From NCBI GenBank assembly GCA_017464805.1, contig JAFTYE010000016.1:1-64000 (forward strand): 64,000 nucleotides of DNA, in the 5' to 3' direction. Under the pieces are notes generated by a model, which searched no databases, was not told where the DNA came from, and saw only the letters and a program-made list of their open reading frames with translations. Positions 41,991 to 50,990 of the stretch are shown here, one piece after another. The translations under genes and the position numbers were made by a program. The DNA comes from Clostridia bacterium. Its GTDB lineage: Bacteria > Bacillota > Clostridia > Oscillospirales > CAG-272. The first letter of the stretch is position 1. Each line of letters begins with the position of its first letter.

Positions 41991-43862
41991 ATGATCCGTA
42001 TTGTATGCCTTTTTGAAAATCCGACCGTTCAACTCGCCGCGCGTGAGTTGGACCGCTATCTTACCGCCATGGGCTACCAAGGTGAATGGGAGCTGCAGCT
42101 CGGCAGCTATGCCGAATTCGGCCTTGAAGCAGTCGGTACCGACCCGACCTTGGACGATGAATTTGCTATTGAGTTTCACGGCGGTCGCGGCTATATCGCA
42201 GGCTCCAATCCCCGTAGCATTCTCTTCGGTGCCTACCGCTTCCTGGAAGTCTGCGGTGCCCGCTGGGTGCGCCCCGGTAAGGACGGTAACTATCTGCAGC
42301 AAATTTCCTGTCTGCCTGAAAATATCTCTATAAAAACCGAAGCAAAAAAGCGCTTCCGCGCCATCTGTATCGAGGGTACCGTCGGTGTCGAGCATGTGCT
42401 TGACCTCATTGAATGGATGCCAAAGGTCGGCTTTAACGGCTATTATACCCAGTTCCGCGACGGTTTTATCTTCTTTGATCGCTGGTACTCCCACCGCGGC
42501 AGTCCCGTCAAAAAGCCCGAACCCTTTTCGGTCGAGACATCGTATGAATACGTCGCCCGCATACAGGCGGCCACCAAGGAACGCGGCCTTATGCTTCATG
42601 CCGTCGGTCACGGCTGGACCTGCGAGCCCTTCGGCGTTGCCAACCACGGCTGGGACGAGGTAAAGGCCGAGGATATCCCCGATTCCTATCGTGAGGTCTG
42701 CGCTCTCGTTGACGGTAAGCGCGACGTGTGGATGGGTATGCCGCTTGCCACCCAGCTTTGCTATTCGCGCCCCGATGTACAAACCGCCATGGTGGAGAGC
42801 GTGGTCGATTATCTGAAGCAAAATCCGATGACCGACATCCTGCATTTCTGGCTCGGTGATTACTTCAACAACACCTGCGAATGCGAAGAATGCCGCAAAT
42901 ATCCCCCGGCAGATTACTACGTGCGCATTCTCAATCAGCTGGATGCACGCCTCATGGAAGAAAAGATCGATGCCCGCGTCGTCTTCCTCATCTACTATGA
43001 TCTTCTGCCACCCCCCATTAAGGAACGCCTTGAAAATCCCGACCGCTTCATCCTGATGTTCGCCCCCATTACTCGTAATTATAAGGAGTCCTTCCCGCAC
43101 GGCTTCGCCGTCAAGGAAGCACCCGCCTATAAGCTCAATAAGCTGGACCTCCCCTCCTCGGTCGATGAAAACCTCGCCTATCTCTGGCAGTGGGAACAGC
43201 TCTTCTCGGGGGACACCTTCGTCTTCGATTACCACCTGATGTGGGATCACTTGTTTGATGCGGGCGGGGAAAAGATCTCCCGCGTTCTGTACGACGATAT
43301 CCGAAACTACGATTCGCTTGGCCTTGGCGGCCTTGTCAGTTGTCAGCTCCAGCGTAACGCCTTCCCGACTTCCCTTGCCATGACCACCATGGGCCGCACC
43401 CTGTGGGATACGGACGTCGACTTCGATACGCTCCGCCGTGACCTCTACGCTGCCACCTACGGAAAAGAGCATGCAGAGGCGGTAGGGAAGTATCTTGCCA
43501 CCCTGTCGCGTTGCTTCGATACGGGTGCCATCCGTTTCAAAATGCCCCTGCCAGAGGGACAGCTCGAGATCCTTCTCCGTGAGGCGGTCGCTGCGATCGA
43601 CACCTTCGTCCCCACGATCAAGGCCAATCGGAATGCCTGCGATCCCTGCCACAAAAAGTCCTGGGAGTTGTTGGATATCCACGCGCGCATCTACAAAAAC
43701 GTTGCCCTTTCTCTCCTTGCAAAACTTGAAAAACAGGAAGAAAAAGCGAAGCAGATCATGGATGAAGCCTGCCGCATCGCTTGGAAAGAGGAAGATTCCC
43801 TTTCCGATGTCCTCGACTGCCACTTCTTCGATGACGTGATGCATAAGCGTCCGCAGCTTTGA
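41991..43862 (+). CDS. DUF4838-domain protein, putative glycoside hydrolase
   Basis: 623 residues. The N-terminal part resembles the alpha-glucuronidase N-domain (AARELDRYLTAMGY, then GGRGYIAGSNPRSILFGAYRFLE). The middle has the DUF4838 pattern (HFWLGDYFNNTCECEECRKYPPADYYVRI), with Asp and Glu residues that could be catalytic. There is no signal peptide, so it would act on imported oligosaccharide. It is preceded by GAGGAGG and ends at a terminator shared with the convergent oxidoreductase gene. Activity is inferred from family only. Confidence 0.8.
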   Translation: MIRIVCLFENPTVQLAARELDRYLTAMGYQGEWELQLGSYAEFGLEAVGTDPTLDDEFAIEFHGGRGYIAGSNPRSILFGAYRFLEVCGARWVRPGKDGNYLQQISCLPENISIKTEAKKRFRAICIEGTVGVEHVLDLIEWMPKVGFNGYYTQFRDGFIFFDRWYSHRGSPVKKPEPFSVETSYEYVARIQAATKERGLMLHAVGHGWTCEPFGVANHGWDEVKAEDIPDSYREVCALVDGKRDVWMGMPLATQLCYSRPDVQTAMVESVVDYLKQNPMTDILHFWLGDYFNNTCECEECRKYPPADYYVRILNQLDARLMEEKIDARVVFLIYYDLLPPPIKERLENPDRFILMFAPITRNYKESFPHGFAVKEAPAYKLNKLDLPSSVDENLAYLWQWEQLFSGDTFVFDYHLMWDHLFDAGGEKISRVLYDDIRNYDSLGLGGLVSCQLQRNAFPTSLAMTTMGRTLWDTDVDFDTLRRDLYAATYGKEHAEAVGKYLATLSRCFDTGAIRFKMPLPEGQLEILLREAVAAIDTFVPTIKANRNACDPCHKKSWELLDIHARIYKNVALSLLAKLEKQEEKAKQIMDEACRIAWKEEDSLSDVLDCHFFDDVMHKRPQL

Positions 43863-43872
43863 AAAATGCAAC

Positions 43873-43902
43873 AAAAAAGCCAGCACCGAGTGCTGGCTTT
43901 TT
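43873..43902. terminator. bidirectional terminator
   Basis: AAAAAGCCAGCAC-CGA-GTGCTGGCTTTTT between convergent genes. Confidence 0.9.
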
Positions 43903-43909
43903 GTTTTCC

Positions 43910-44929
43910 TTAATATACGATCGGCTCGGGCTTGCCGCTCTCGGTAGAACGGATGATCGCCTCACAGATGGCAACGGCCTTCGCGCCTTCCTCGGCGGGA
44001 ATGGTGGGCTCACGACCCTCGATGATGGAGTCGCAGAATTCATTGATCTCGGAAGCGAAGTTGTGGCTGGCTACGTCCACAGGCAGGATGTGCCCCACTT
44101 CGCGCATCTTGGTCCCGCACAGGGAGGTCTCCTCGCCCAGCTTGTCTACGTACAGGGTCATCGTGGAGGACTGGTTGTCTGCGATGATGGTACCCTTAGT
44201 GCCATAGATAACCGTACGCATGCTGTAGTATCTCTTGCATCCGACGGATACGTATACCTTTGCGGACAGGGAATCGTCAAATTTGATCAAGCTGATGGTG
44301 GAGTCGTCGCAGGGCCAATCCTTCAGCGTCTCATGCGTGCCGTAAGCGAACGCCTCGGCCGCTTCCTTGCCGGCCAGCCAACGAACCAGGTCGATGGGGT
44401 GACAGCCGCCGCCCGTAACGGGGTGACGCTTCATCTCGGGATCCATACGCCAGCCCTTGATGTCCACGTAGTCGTGTGCATACTCGGACTCGATGAAGTA
44501 CAGATCTCCGATCATCCCCGAATCTACGATCGCCTTCGCCTTCACAAAGGCAGGGGCAACGCGGCACACCTGACCGACCATTAGGATCTTGCCCGTTTCC
44601 TCGGAAACACGGATCATGTCCTTGCACTCGTCGGAGTGCAGGGCAAAGGGCTTCTCACACATCACGTGCTTGCCGGCACGCAGGGTTTCAATAACCATTT
44701 CATGATGCAGGTTGTCGGGAGTCGCCACCACGATGCCGTCCAGAGTAGGATCCTTCAGCATGTCGCGGTAATCGGTGTAGGTATCCGCATTCGGGAAACG
44801 CTCCTTGCCCTTGGCAAGGGTTTCCTCGTTGGTGTCGCAGATGGCGGCCAGTTCTGCCTTCCCGCAAATTTTAACAGCGTCTGCGTGCCGCATGCCGACA
44901 CGAAGACCGATAACGCCAAGTCTGATCAT
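43910..44929 (-). CDS. Gfo/Idh/MocA-family oxidoreductase
   Basis: 339 residues. A Rossmann start (LGVIGLRVGMRHAD), the EKP motif (VMCEKPFA) and GGGCHPIDLVRWL of the C-terminal domain place it among NAD(P)-dependent sugar or inositol dehydrogenases. Substrate not determinable; neighbours (DUF4838 enzyme, PocR-AraC regulator) suggest a sugar or sugar acid. Confidence 0.92.
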   Translation of the reverse strand: MIRLGVIGLRVGMRHADAVKICGKAELAAICDTNEETLAKGKERFPNADTYTDYRDMLKDPTLDGIVVATPDNLHHEMVIETLRAGKHVMCEKPFALHSDECKDMIRVSEETGKILMVGQVCRVAPAFVKAKAIVDSGMIGDLYFIESEYAHDYVDIKGWRMDPEMKRHPVTGGGCHPIDLVRWLAGKEAAEAFAYGTHETLKDWPCDDSTISLIKFDDSLSAKVYVSVGCKRYYSMRTVIYGTKGTIIADNQSSTMTLYVDKLGEETSLCGTKMREVGHILPVDVASHNFASEINEFCDSIIEGREPTIPAEEGAKAVAICEAIIRSTESGKPEPIVY

Positions 44930-44966
44930 AAGTGAATCTCCTCGTAAGTATTTTTAGGACAAAACT

Positions 44967-44995
44967 ATTGTAACATGAGCGACTCTTCTTTTCAA
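44967..44995 (-). promoter_or_regulatory. promoter of the oxidoreductase gene
   Basis: On the minus strand TTGAAA (44990-44995), 17-base spacer, TACAAT (44967-44972). Confidence 0.7.
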
Positions 44996-45002
44996 TGCAG
45001 TA

Positions 45003-45049
45003 TACATAAGAAAATTTGAAAAATCCATAAGAAAATTTTGAAAATTCTT
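45003..45049. promoter_or_regulatory. direct repeats in the divergent promoter region
   Basis: Two near-identical copies of CATAAGAAAATTTTGAAAA (one with a T missing) lie at about 45005-45023 and 45026-45045, between the divergent oxidoreductase and AraC-type genes. The 21-22 base spacing suits an AraC-family operator. Confidence 0.55.
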
Positions 45050-45076
45050 GTTTTTTTATGGATTTTATGGTATACT
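45048..45076 (+). promoter_or_regulatory. promoter of the PocR-AraC gene
   Basis: TTGTTT (45048-45053), 17-base spacer, TATACT (45071-45076). Confidence 0.7.
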
Positions 45077-45105
45077 GGTCGCATCACAGAGAAAGGTGAA
45101 GCGGC

Positions 45106-45993
45106 ATGTATACCGAAAATACCAAAAAACTACTCAACGCCTTTTCGGTCATCTCGGGGACCAAGATCGCCCTCTTTGACAGGCACTACCACTGCCTTGT
45201 GCAAAGCGCGGACGAGGTACCTACCTACTGCTCCGAGCTGCACCGTAGTAAAAAATGTCGTGACTGTTGTAAGCAGTCGGACATCCTCGCCTTTCGGCGT
45301 GCGGAGCGCACGGGTAAGGTCTATTGGTACAAATGCCCCTTCGGTCTGCACGAGGCGGTCGCTCCCGTCCTTGCAAACGATACGGTCGTCGGATACCTGA
45401 TCCTCGGTCCTGTCAATACCCGTTCAACGGGGCAGGATTCGCATATTCTGGAGCGCGCCCAAAAAGCGGACGAAACCCTGAACATGGAGCATCTTGGCAA
45501 ATATATTCGAGAGCTTCCGCGTTACAGCGAAAAGACCTTCGCCGCGTACAGCGAGCTACTCTCCGCCCTTGCCACTCATGTCGGCAGCACCGTGCGGGAT
45601 GACGAGCAGACAAAGACCGTCGGCCAGCTGATCAAGGCCTACCTTGCCAAAAACCTGCACCGCAAGATCACGCTCGCAGAACTCGGCATGCATCTACATT
45701 GCTCCACCGTTACCCTGACCGAGAACTTTCATCGGGAATACGGCATCACCATCATGCAATACCTGCAAAAGAAACGGCTCGACCTTGCCGAGCAGCTGCT
45801 CACCGAAACGGCCATTCCGATCACCGCCGTGGCGGAACAGTGCGGCTTCTCGGATGTTGCCTATTTTTCCCGTTGTTTCAAGGCCGCGAAAGGAGACTCT
45901 CCAAGCGATTTTCGCCGTCAGCACGGCGCGGTGGAGAATACCCCCGCGCGCCTGAATTTCGAATGGAAGATCAGCGATGGAGAGGGCTGCTGA
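45106..45993 (+). CDS. PocR-type ligand domain/AraC-family regulator
   Basis: 295 residues. The N-terminal domain has the cysteine set of PocR sensory domains (YCSELHRSKKCRDCCKQSD, YKCPFGLHEAVAPV). The C-terminal 100 residues are two AraC helix-turn-helices (TLAELGMHLHCSTVTLTENFHRE, AVAEQCGFSDVAYFSRCFKAAKG). Divergent from the oxidoreductase, with direct repeats between them, so it probably controls that gene in response to a metabolite. Confidence 0.92.
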   Translation: MYTENTKKLLNAFSVISGTKIALFDRHYHCLVQSADEVPTYCSELHRSKKCRDCCKQSDILAFRRAERTGKVYWYKCPFGLHEAVAPVLANDTVVGYLILGPVNTRSTGQDSHILERAQKADETLNMEHLGKYIRELPRYSEKTFAAYSELLSALATHVGSTVRDDEQTKTVGQLIKAYLAKNLHRKITLAELGMHLHCSTVTLTENFHREYGITIMQYLQKKRLDLAEQLLTETAIPITAVAEQCGFSDVAYFSRCFKAAKGDSPSDFRRQHGAVENTPARLNFEWKISDGEGC

Positions 45994-46022
45994 CACTTTC
46001 TTTTTCATTTCGCAAAAAGCCC

Positions 46023-46051
46023 TTGACAAATCTGAGAAAAAGTATTACAAT
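46023..46051 (+). promoter_or_regulatory. promoter of the antiporter gene
   Basis: TTGACA (46023-46028), 17-base spacer, TACAAT (46046-46051). Confidence 0.8.
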
Positions 46052-46115
46052 CGGTTAGGTTGAAAGAAAGAAGACGACGCCCAAACGATAACACGACGCC
46101 GCCGAAAGAGATGCT

Positions 46116-47387
46116 ATGGAAATTCTGTTTAGTTTGTCGATCGCCCTGTTCGCGGGGCTTATGCTTTCCCGTCTGGCCAAGCTGTGTAAGCTTCCCGCCG
46201 TCACCGCCTATCTGATCGCGGGTGTCTTGCTCGGCCCCTTCTGTCTCGGTGCCTTCCATGTTAACGGACTCGGTTTTATCAGCATGGAAAATATCAAGTC
46301 CCTGTCCCTTATCTCGGATGTGGCCCTCGGCTTTATCGCCTTTTCCATTGGTAACGAGTTCCGCCTCTCCCAGCTGAAAAGCATCGGCCGTCAGGCAACA
46401 CTCATCGGTATTTTGCAGGCAGTCTTTACAACGATTGCCGTGGACGCCGCCCTCATCGGTTTGCATTTCCTCATCCCCGATAAGCTCTCCCTACCTGCTG
46501 CCATCGTGCTAGGTGCCGTCGCTTCGGCTACCGCCCCTGCCGCCACACTCATGGTCGTTCGGCAGTATAAGGCCAAGGGCCCGTTGACCGACACCCTGTT
46601 GCCCGTCGTTGCTCTCGATGATGCCGTCGGTCTTATCCTGTTCTCGGTATCCTTCGGCGTGGCCAAGGGCATGATCTCGGGCGAGGTGAGTCCCGTTTCC
46701 GTGATTGTGGAGCCGTTGCTTGAGGTCATCCTCTCTCTGGCACTAGGCGCAGCCATGGGTTACCTCTTCACCTACTTCGAAAAGTTCTTCCATTCGCGCT
46801 CCAAACGCCTTTCCATGTCGGTCGCCTTTGTGCTTCTGACGCTCGCGCTTTCGATGATGAAATTCACCCTGCCGATCTTCGGTGGGATTCATATCGCTTT
46901 CTCCTCTCTCCTTACCTGCATGATGCTCGGTACCATCTTCTGCAATATTTGCGACTTTTCCGAGGAGCTGATGGACCGCCTTGATCGTTGGACAGCCCCT
47001 ATCTTCATCTTGTTTTTCGTATTAAGCGGCGCAGAGCTTGAGCTTTCCGTGTTCGGCGACCTCACTATCGTCCTGATCGGCGTTGTGTACATCGCCTTCC
47101 GTTGCCTCGGTAAATATTTCGGCGCACGCATCAGTGCCACGTGGGCAGGAAGCAACGAAAACATCCGCAAATATCTCGGTATCACGCTCTTTCCACAAGC
47201 GGGCGTGGCACTCGGCATGGCCATCAAGGCTGAGGCACTCGGCCCGACAGGTGCCGTAGTCGCCAACATTACCCTCTTTTCCGTCCTTATCTACGAGCTG
47301 GTGGGCCCATATCTGACTAAGGTGGCACTCATCAAGGCAGGTGAGGTAGACCCCGAAGGGAAGACCAGTGCCCGTAAAAAGGCGTAA
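46116..47387 (+). CDS. cation:proton antiporter (CPA2 type)
   Basis: 423 residues, about 12 membrane helices. LAGLMLSRLAKLCKLPAVTAYLIAGVLLGP is the typical opening of the Na+/H+ exchanger family PF00999, and ALDDAVGLILFS and GSNENIRKYLGITLFPQAGVALGMA carry the usual charged ion-path residues. There is no TrkA-N domain. Ion preference unknown. Single-gene unit with promoter and terminator. Confidence 0.92.
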   Translation: MEILFSLSIALFAGLMLSRLAKLCKLPAVTAYLIAGVLLGPFCLGAFHVNGLGFISMENIKSLSLISDVALGFIAFSIGNEFRLSQLKSIGRQATLIGILQAVFTTIAVDAALIGLHFLIPDKLSLPAAIVLGAVASATAPAATLMVVRQYKAKGPLTDTLLPVVALDDAVGLILFSVSFGVAKGMISGEVSPVSVIVEPLLEVILSLALGAAMGYLFTYFEKFFHSRSKRLSMSVAFVLLTLALSMMKFTLPIFGGIHIAFSSLLTCMMLGTIFCNICDFSEELMDRLDRWTAPIFILFFVLSGAELELSVFGDLTIVLIGVVYIAFRCLGKYFGARISATWAGSNENIRKYLGITLFPQAGVALGMAIKAEALGPTGAVVANITLFSVLIYELVGPYLTKVALIKAGEVDPEGKTSARKKA

Positions 47388-47394
47388 AACCGCA

Positions 47395-47431
47395 AAAGAA
47401 GCCGAACGGCCACGCCGTTCGGCTTCTTTTT
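47395..47431. terminator. bidirectional terminator
   Basis: AAAAGAAGCCGAACGGC-CAC-GCCGTTCGGCTTCTTTT between convergent genes. Confidence 0.9.
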
Positions 47432-47438
47432 ATTCAAA

Positions 47439-48548
47439 TTATTCAAATGCAAAGTCGGAGATCCAGGAGGATCTGTACCCGTGCTCCACGCACCAACGAA
47501 CTCCCTCGAAAACGCGCTCACGGTAGTCGGGGCAGTACATTTCAAAGTGCGGGTAAAAATACTGCTCGTGGATCAGTAGATACATAAAGGCGCGGTCTTG
47601 CCGCTCAAGAAACGCGTCAAGGAAGGGGGCAATATCCTTTGGCTCGTGTGCGTCCAGCACGACGTCGTCCTTCACGAATATAATATCCTCCTTCGTGTCG
47701 ACCCAAAAATCACGCGTTGCCGCATGTTTCGTTTGCTCTACATCAAGGTAATAGGATACCCGCGGTCGCCCCTCGCTGTCAAAGACAAAATAGCCGTCTA
47801 GCACTGAAAAGCCGAGATCGCGGAAGGCCCGCGTTCCCGGTAGGGCAGAGTCCGCAAAATGCTGGGAGGTCACGTGATCCATCACCGCTGCCCCTGCGAA
47901 GCGTAGGATCTCTCGTTCCACTGCGCGACCTTCGGCCATCACCTGCTTGTAGCTTGCATTTTTATACGGGCTGAACGGTCGGTCGGCACGGGCATGAAAC
48001 GAAAAACGGAGCCAGTCGGCGTTCTGCCTGAATTCATCCTTGTATTTTTCGGGGAACATTGAAAGGTTGAAGGACTTGTCTACCGTTTCGTAGTAAATAT
48101 GCATGTGTACATGAGTGCCGTATGTGTTGTGCACGTCATGGAACAGAGAGAGGAAGGGATCGTCAAAGATCGAGGTATACGTGTCCTTATTTTTGGCAAC
48201 GTTTTCAAGACACAATATCACGTCGTCCACGCCAAGCCGGTAGGTGTGATATCCCTTGCGGAACCAAAAAAGCGTAATAGTCTGCTCCTCACCCGTTTCG
48301 CGGCAGAATGCCGTGACGGTGTTTTTGTAACCGCGCAGGGGAACGCGGACGGTGTATTCTCCCGGCTTTTCCTCACTTGCGGGGATGCCGTTTACCGTTA
48401 CGGTTGCTCCCGCTTTGGCAAAAAGGCTGATGGGGACGTGCAGTACCTCCCCCTCCCGCGTGCCGTCGATCTCCTCAAAGAGAACGTCGCCGTCGATGGG
48501 CGAGAGAAAGGTGAGCGTGTTTTTTTCGTCTGATACAGAAATAAGCAT
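47439..48548 (-). CDS. uncharacterised protein, deacetylase-like C-terminal part
   Basis: 369 residues. An N-terminal beta-rich part (1-105) is followed by a domain with LGVDDVILCLENVA, YGTHVHMHIYYE and a closing LIHEQYFYPHFEMYCPDY. The acidic and histidine clusters resemble polysaccharide-deacetylase-like or related barrel proteins, but the match is loose. No signal peptide. It sits back to back with a kinase/nucleoside hydrolase operon. Function not assigned. Confidence 0.6.
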   Translation of the reverse strand: MLISVSDEKNTLTFLSPIDGDVLFEEIDGTREGEVLHVPISLFAKAGATVTVNGIPASEEKPGEYTVRVPLRGYKNTVTAFCRETGEEQTITLFWFRKGYHTYRLGVDDVILCLENVAKNKDTYTSIFDDPFLSLFHDVHNTYGTHVHMHIYYETVDKSFNLSMFPEKYKDEFRQNADWLRFSFHARADRPFSPYKNASYKQVMAEGRAVEREILRFAGAAVMDHVTSQHFADSALPGTRAFRDLGFSVLDGYFVFDSEGRPRVSYYLDVEQTKHAATRDFWVDTKEDIIFVKDDVVLDAHEPKDIAPFLDAFLERQDRAFMYLLIHEQYFYPHFEMYCPDYRERVFEGVRWCVEHGYRSSWISDFAFE

Positions 48549-48567
48549 CGTAACCTCTCGTGTCTAG

Positions 48568-48605
48568 AATACTGGTATTGTAGCATAAAACGCCTGCAAA
48601 GTCAA
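48568..48605 (-). promoter_or_regulatory. promoter with inverted repeat
   Basis: On the minus strand TTGACT (48600-48605), 17-base spacer, TACAAT (48577-48582). AATAC-TG-GTATT (48568-48579) overlaps the start-site side and could be an operator. Confidence 0.7.
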
Positions 48606-48651
48606 GCACACGGGATCTTGCGTTTGGTCAGTTTTTTGCAAAAAAAAGTAC

Positions 48652-48679
48652 TTGTTTGCATGCCGTCATATGGTATAAT
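48652..48679 (+). promoter_or_regulatory. promoter of the kinase/nucleoside hydrolase operon
   Basis: TTGTTT (48652-48657), 16-base spacer, TATAAT (48674-48679), 22 bases before the ATG. Confidence 0.7.
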
Positions 48680-48701
48680 GAAGAAAAAGGAGGGAAAAAG
48701 G

Positions 48702-49940
48702 ATGAAAATTCTGAACTTCGGCTCTGCCAACGTTGATTACGTCTACTCGCTCGACCACATCGTCACGGTCGGGGAAACCGAAAATTCACAGGAGCTTTCG
48801 ATCTTCCCCGGCGGTAAGGGACTGAACCAATCCATCGCCCTCGCACGTGCGGATGCACAGGTCTTTCATGCAGGCTGTATCGGCGCGGACGGCGAGATCC
48901 TTTCAAATATCTTGGCCGAGTCAGGCGTGGATATCTCCTTCGTCCGCTTTGTACCCGAAAAGAACGGTCACGCCATTATTCAGGTCAGCCGCGAGGGAGA
49001 GAACGCCATCTTCCTCCATGCAGGCTCCAACGCCATGATCGCGCACGAGCATGTGGATGAGGTCCTTTCGCATTTCGGTGAGGGGGATCTGCTCCTGTTG
49101 CAAAACGAGATAAGCAACCTCGACTATATTGTAAAAGGTGCCGCAGCGATCGGCATGCGGATCCTACTAAACCCCTCTCCCTATAATGAAAGGATCGAGT
49201 CTCTCGACCTATCGCTCATCTCCTACCTTATTCTCAACGAGGTGGAGGGAAGAGCCATCACAGGCGAGGAAGAAACCGAAAAGATGCTCGATTGGTTTTT
49301 CGCGCATTTTCCGCATCTTGCCGTCATGCTCACGCTCGGCAAGCAAGGCTGTGTCCTTTCACATGAGGGTGAACGACTGCGCCACCCGGCTTACCTCGTA
49401 GACGCGGTGGATACCACCGCCGCAGGAGACACGTTTACGGGGTATTTCGTGGCAGGTCTTGCCGCAGAGGAGGATCTTCGCACGATCCTAAAAAACGCCT
49501 CTTGTGCCTCGGCAATCGCCGTGTCCCGCAACGGTGCTGCTCCCTCTATCCCCGTTCGGGAAGAGGTGCTCGCGAAGCGTGACGCTTTGTGTCTTCGCAC
49601 CGAAAACAGGGAAGAGCACATTCGTGAAAGGACCGAAAAATATATAGCCGCCAATCTGCAAACGGCCACCCTGTCCGGCCTTGCCGCCACGCTTGGTTAT
49701 TCCGATGTTTATGCGGGTAGCCTCGTGAAAAAGAGCACAGGCTGCTCCTTCAAGGAGTTGTTGCAAAAACGGCGGCTTGCCGTCTTCGCCCGTGCGCTCA
49801 CCGAAACAGATGCGCCGATCGAGGTACTCATCAAGCAGGTTGGCTATGAAAACGGGGGTTTCTTCCGTCGCGTTTTCTTTGAAAAATACGGCAAAAATCC
49901 GCTGGAATACCGAAAAACCGTGAGAGGAGAAAGAACATGA
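48702..49940 (+). CDS. PfkB-family carbohydrate kinase fused to an AraC-type DNA-binding domain
   Basis: 412 residues from the ATG behind GGAGGG. Residues 1-300 are a ribokinase-like kinase: NFGSANVDYVYSLDHIV, the FPGGKGLNQS glycine motif, and DTTAAGDTFTGYF with the catalytic Asp and anion hole. Residues 310-412 are an AraC-type double helix-turn-helix (TLSGLAATLGYSDVYAGSLVKKSTG, then IEVLIKQVGYENGGFFRRVFFEKYGKNPLEYRK). The protein may phosphorylate ribose and control transcription itself. The stop overlaps the nucleoside hydrolase start (ATGA). Confidence 0.9.
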   Translation: MKILNFGSANVDYVYSLDHIVTVGETENSQELSIFPGGKGLNQSIALARADAQVFHAGCIGADGEILSNILAESGVDISFVRFVPEKNGHAIIQVSREGENAIFLHAGSNAMIAHEHVDEVLSHFGEGDLLLLQNEISNLDYIVKGAAAIGMRILLNPSPYNERIESLDLSLISYLILNEVEGRAITGEEETEKMLDWFFAHFPHLAVMLTLGKQGCVLSHEGERLRHPAYLVDAVDTTAAGDTFTGYFVAGLAAEEDLRTILKNASCASAIAVSRNGAAPSIPVREEVLAKRDALCLRTENREEHIRERTEKYIAANLQTATLSGLAATLGYSDVYAGSLVKKSTGCSFKELLQKRRLAVFARALTETDAPIEVLIKQVGYENGGFFRRVFFEKYGKNPLEYRKTVRGERT

Positions 49941-50845
49941 CAAACGAGCAAAGAATGAAAAATCTCAACGTTCCGCAGGGGATCGTGGACGCGGTGCTGG
50001 ATACCGATGCCTACAATGAGGTGGACGATCAGTTTGCCTTTGCTTACCTTTTGCGCTCGTCCGAGCGCGCGTGCGTCAAGGCGATCTACGCTGCTCCTTT
50101 CCATAATAAGCGATCTGACAGCCCGCGGGACGGCATGGAAAAAAGCTACCGTGAGATCAAAAAGCTCCTCGCCCTCGCGGGGGAGGAGAGGGACGTCTAC
50201 CGCGGCTCTCCCACGTACCTGCCGAATGAAATGACCCCCGTAGATTCGCCAGCCGCGCGTGATCTCGTCGAGCGAGCCAAACGCTACTCGCCCGAAAATC
50301 CGCTGTACATCGTTGCCATCGGCGCGATCACCAATATTGCCTCGGCGATCCTTCTTGAGCCTGCCGTGGCCGAGAATGTCGTTCTCGTCTGGCTCGGCGG
50401 CCACGCACATCACTTTGCCGATACCAAGGAATTCAACATGATGCAGGATGTCGCTGCCGCGCGTGTCGTCTTTTCCTCGGGCGTGCCGTTGATACAGCTC
50501 CCCTGTCGCGGTGTGGTCAGCCATTTTACCATTTCAAAGCCCGAGCTGGAATATTGGTTTGCGGGCAAAAATCCCCTGTCGGATTACCTCGCCAAAAATG
50601 CCATCGAGGAAGCCGACAGCTACGCCGCAGGTAAGCCCTGGACGCGCATCATCTGGGATGTTCTTGCCGTCGCCTGGCTGTTCAATGATAACGATCGCTT
50701 TATGATGAGCCGAATTCTTCCGACCCCCGAGCTCACCTACGATCATCAATACATTCACCACAAGCAGGAAACACCCATGCGCTACGTTTATTTTATCAAG
50801 CGTGACGTTGTTCTCGAAGACCTTATCAAAAAGATCACCGCCTGA
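49937..50845 (+). CDS. nucleoside hydrolase (IunH family)
   Basis: 302 residues. DTDAYNEVDDQFA is the calcium-binding DTDxxxDDQ motif, and IVAIGAITNIASAI and EFNMMQDVAAARVVF fit the family (PF01156). It splits ribonucleosides into base and ribose; the coupled kinase would then capture ribose as ribose 5-phosphate. Substrate range not predictable. Confidence 0.92.
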   Translation: MTNEQRMKNLNVPQGIVDAVLDTDAYNEVDDQFAFAYLLRSSERACVKAIYAAPFHNKRSDSPRDGMEKSYREIKKLLALAGEERDVYRGSPTYLPNEMTPVDSPAARDLVERAKRYSPENPLYIVAIGAITNIASAILLEPAVAENVVLVWLGGHAHHFADTKEFNMMQDVAAARVVFSSGVPLIQLPCRGVVSHFTISKPELEYWFAGKNPLSDYLAKNAIEEADSYAAGKPWTRIIWDVLAVAWLFNDNDRFMMSRILPTPELTYDHQYIHHKQETPMRYVYFIKRDVVLEDLIKKITA

Positions 50846-50846
50846 C

Positions 50847-50884
50847 AAAAGGCCGCCGATCGAAGAACGGCGGCCTTTTGTTTT
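50847..50884 (+). terminator. terminator of the kinase/nucleoside hydrolase operon
   Basis: AAAAGGCCGCCG pairs with CGGCGGCCTTTT, followed by GTTTT. Confidence 0.9.
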
Positions 50885-50936
50885 GATTGCCGTATTGCCG
50901 CTTACCGTTAAAAAACGACCGCTTGTGAAAAAAGAC

Positions 50937-50965
50937 TTGCATTTTTTTTACTGCAAGTGTACAAT
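50937..50965 (+). promoter_or_regulatory. promoter of the ABC-2 exporter operon
   Basis: TTGCAT (50937-50942), 17-base spacer, TACAAT (50960-50965). CTTGCA and TGCAAG form a short inverted repeat over the spacer. Confidence 0.75.
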
Positions 50966-50990
50966 AAAGCCAAAGAAAAGGAGGTGCGAT

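Noticed and set aside
41916..43886. 656-codon open frame opposite the DUF4838 gene
   Set aside because: Antisense to a gene with a promoter, ribosome site and conserved domains; no recognisable protein motifs.
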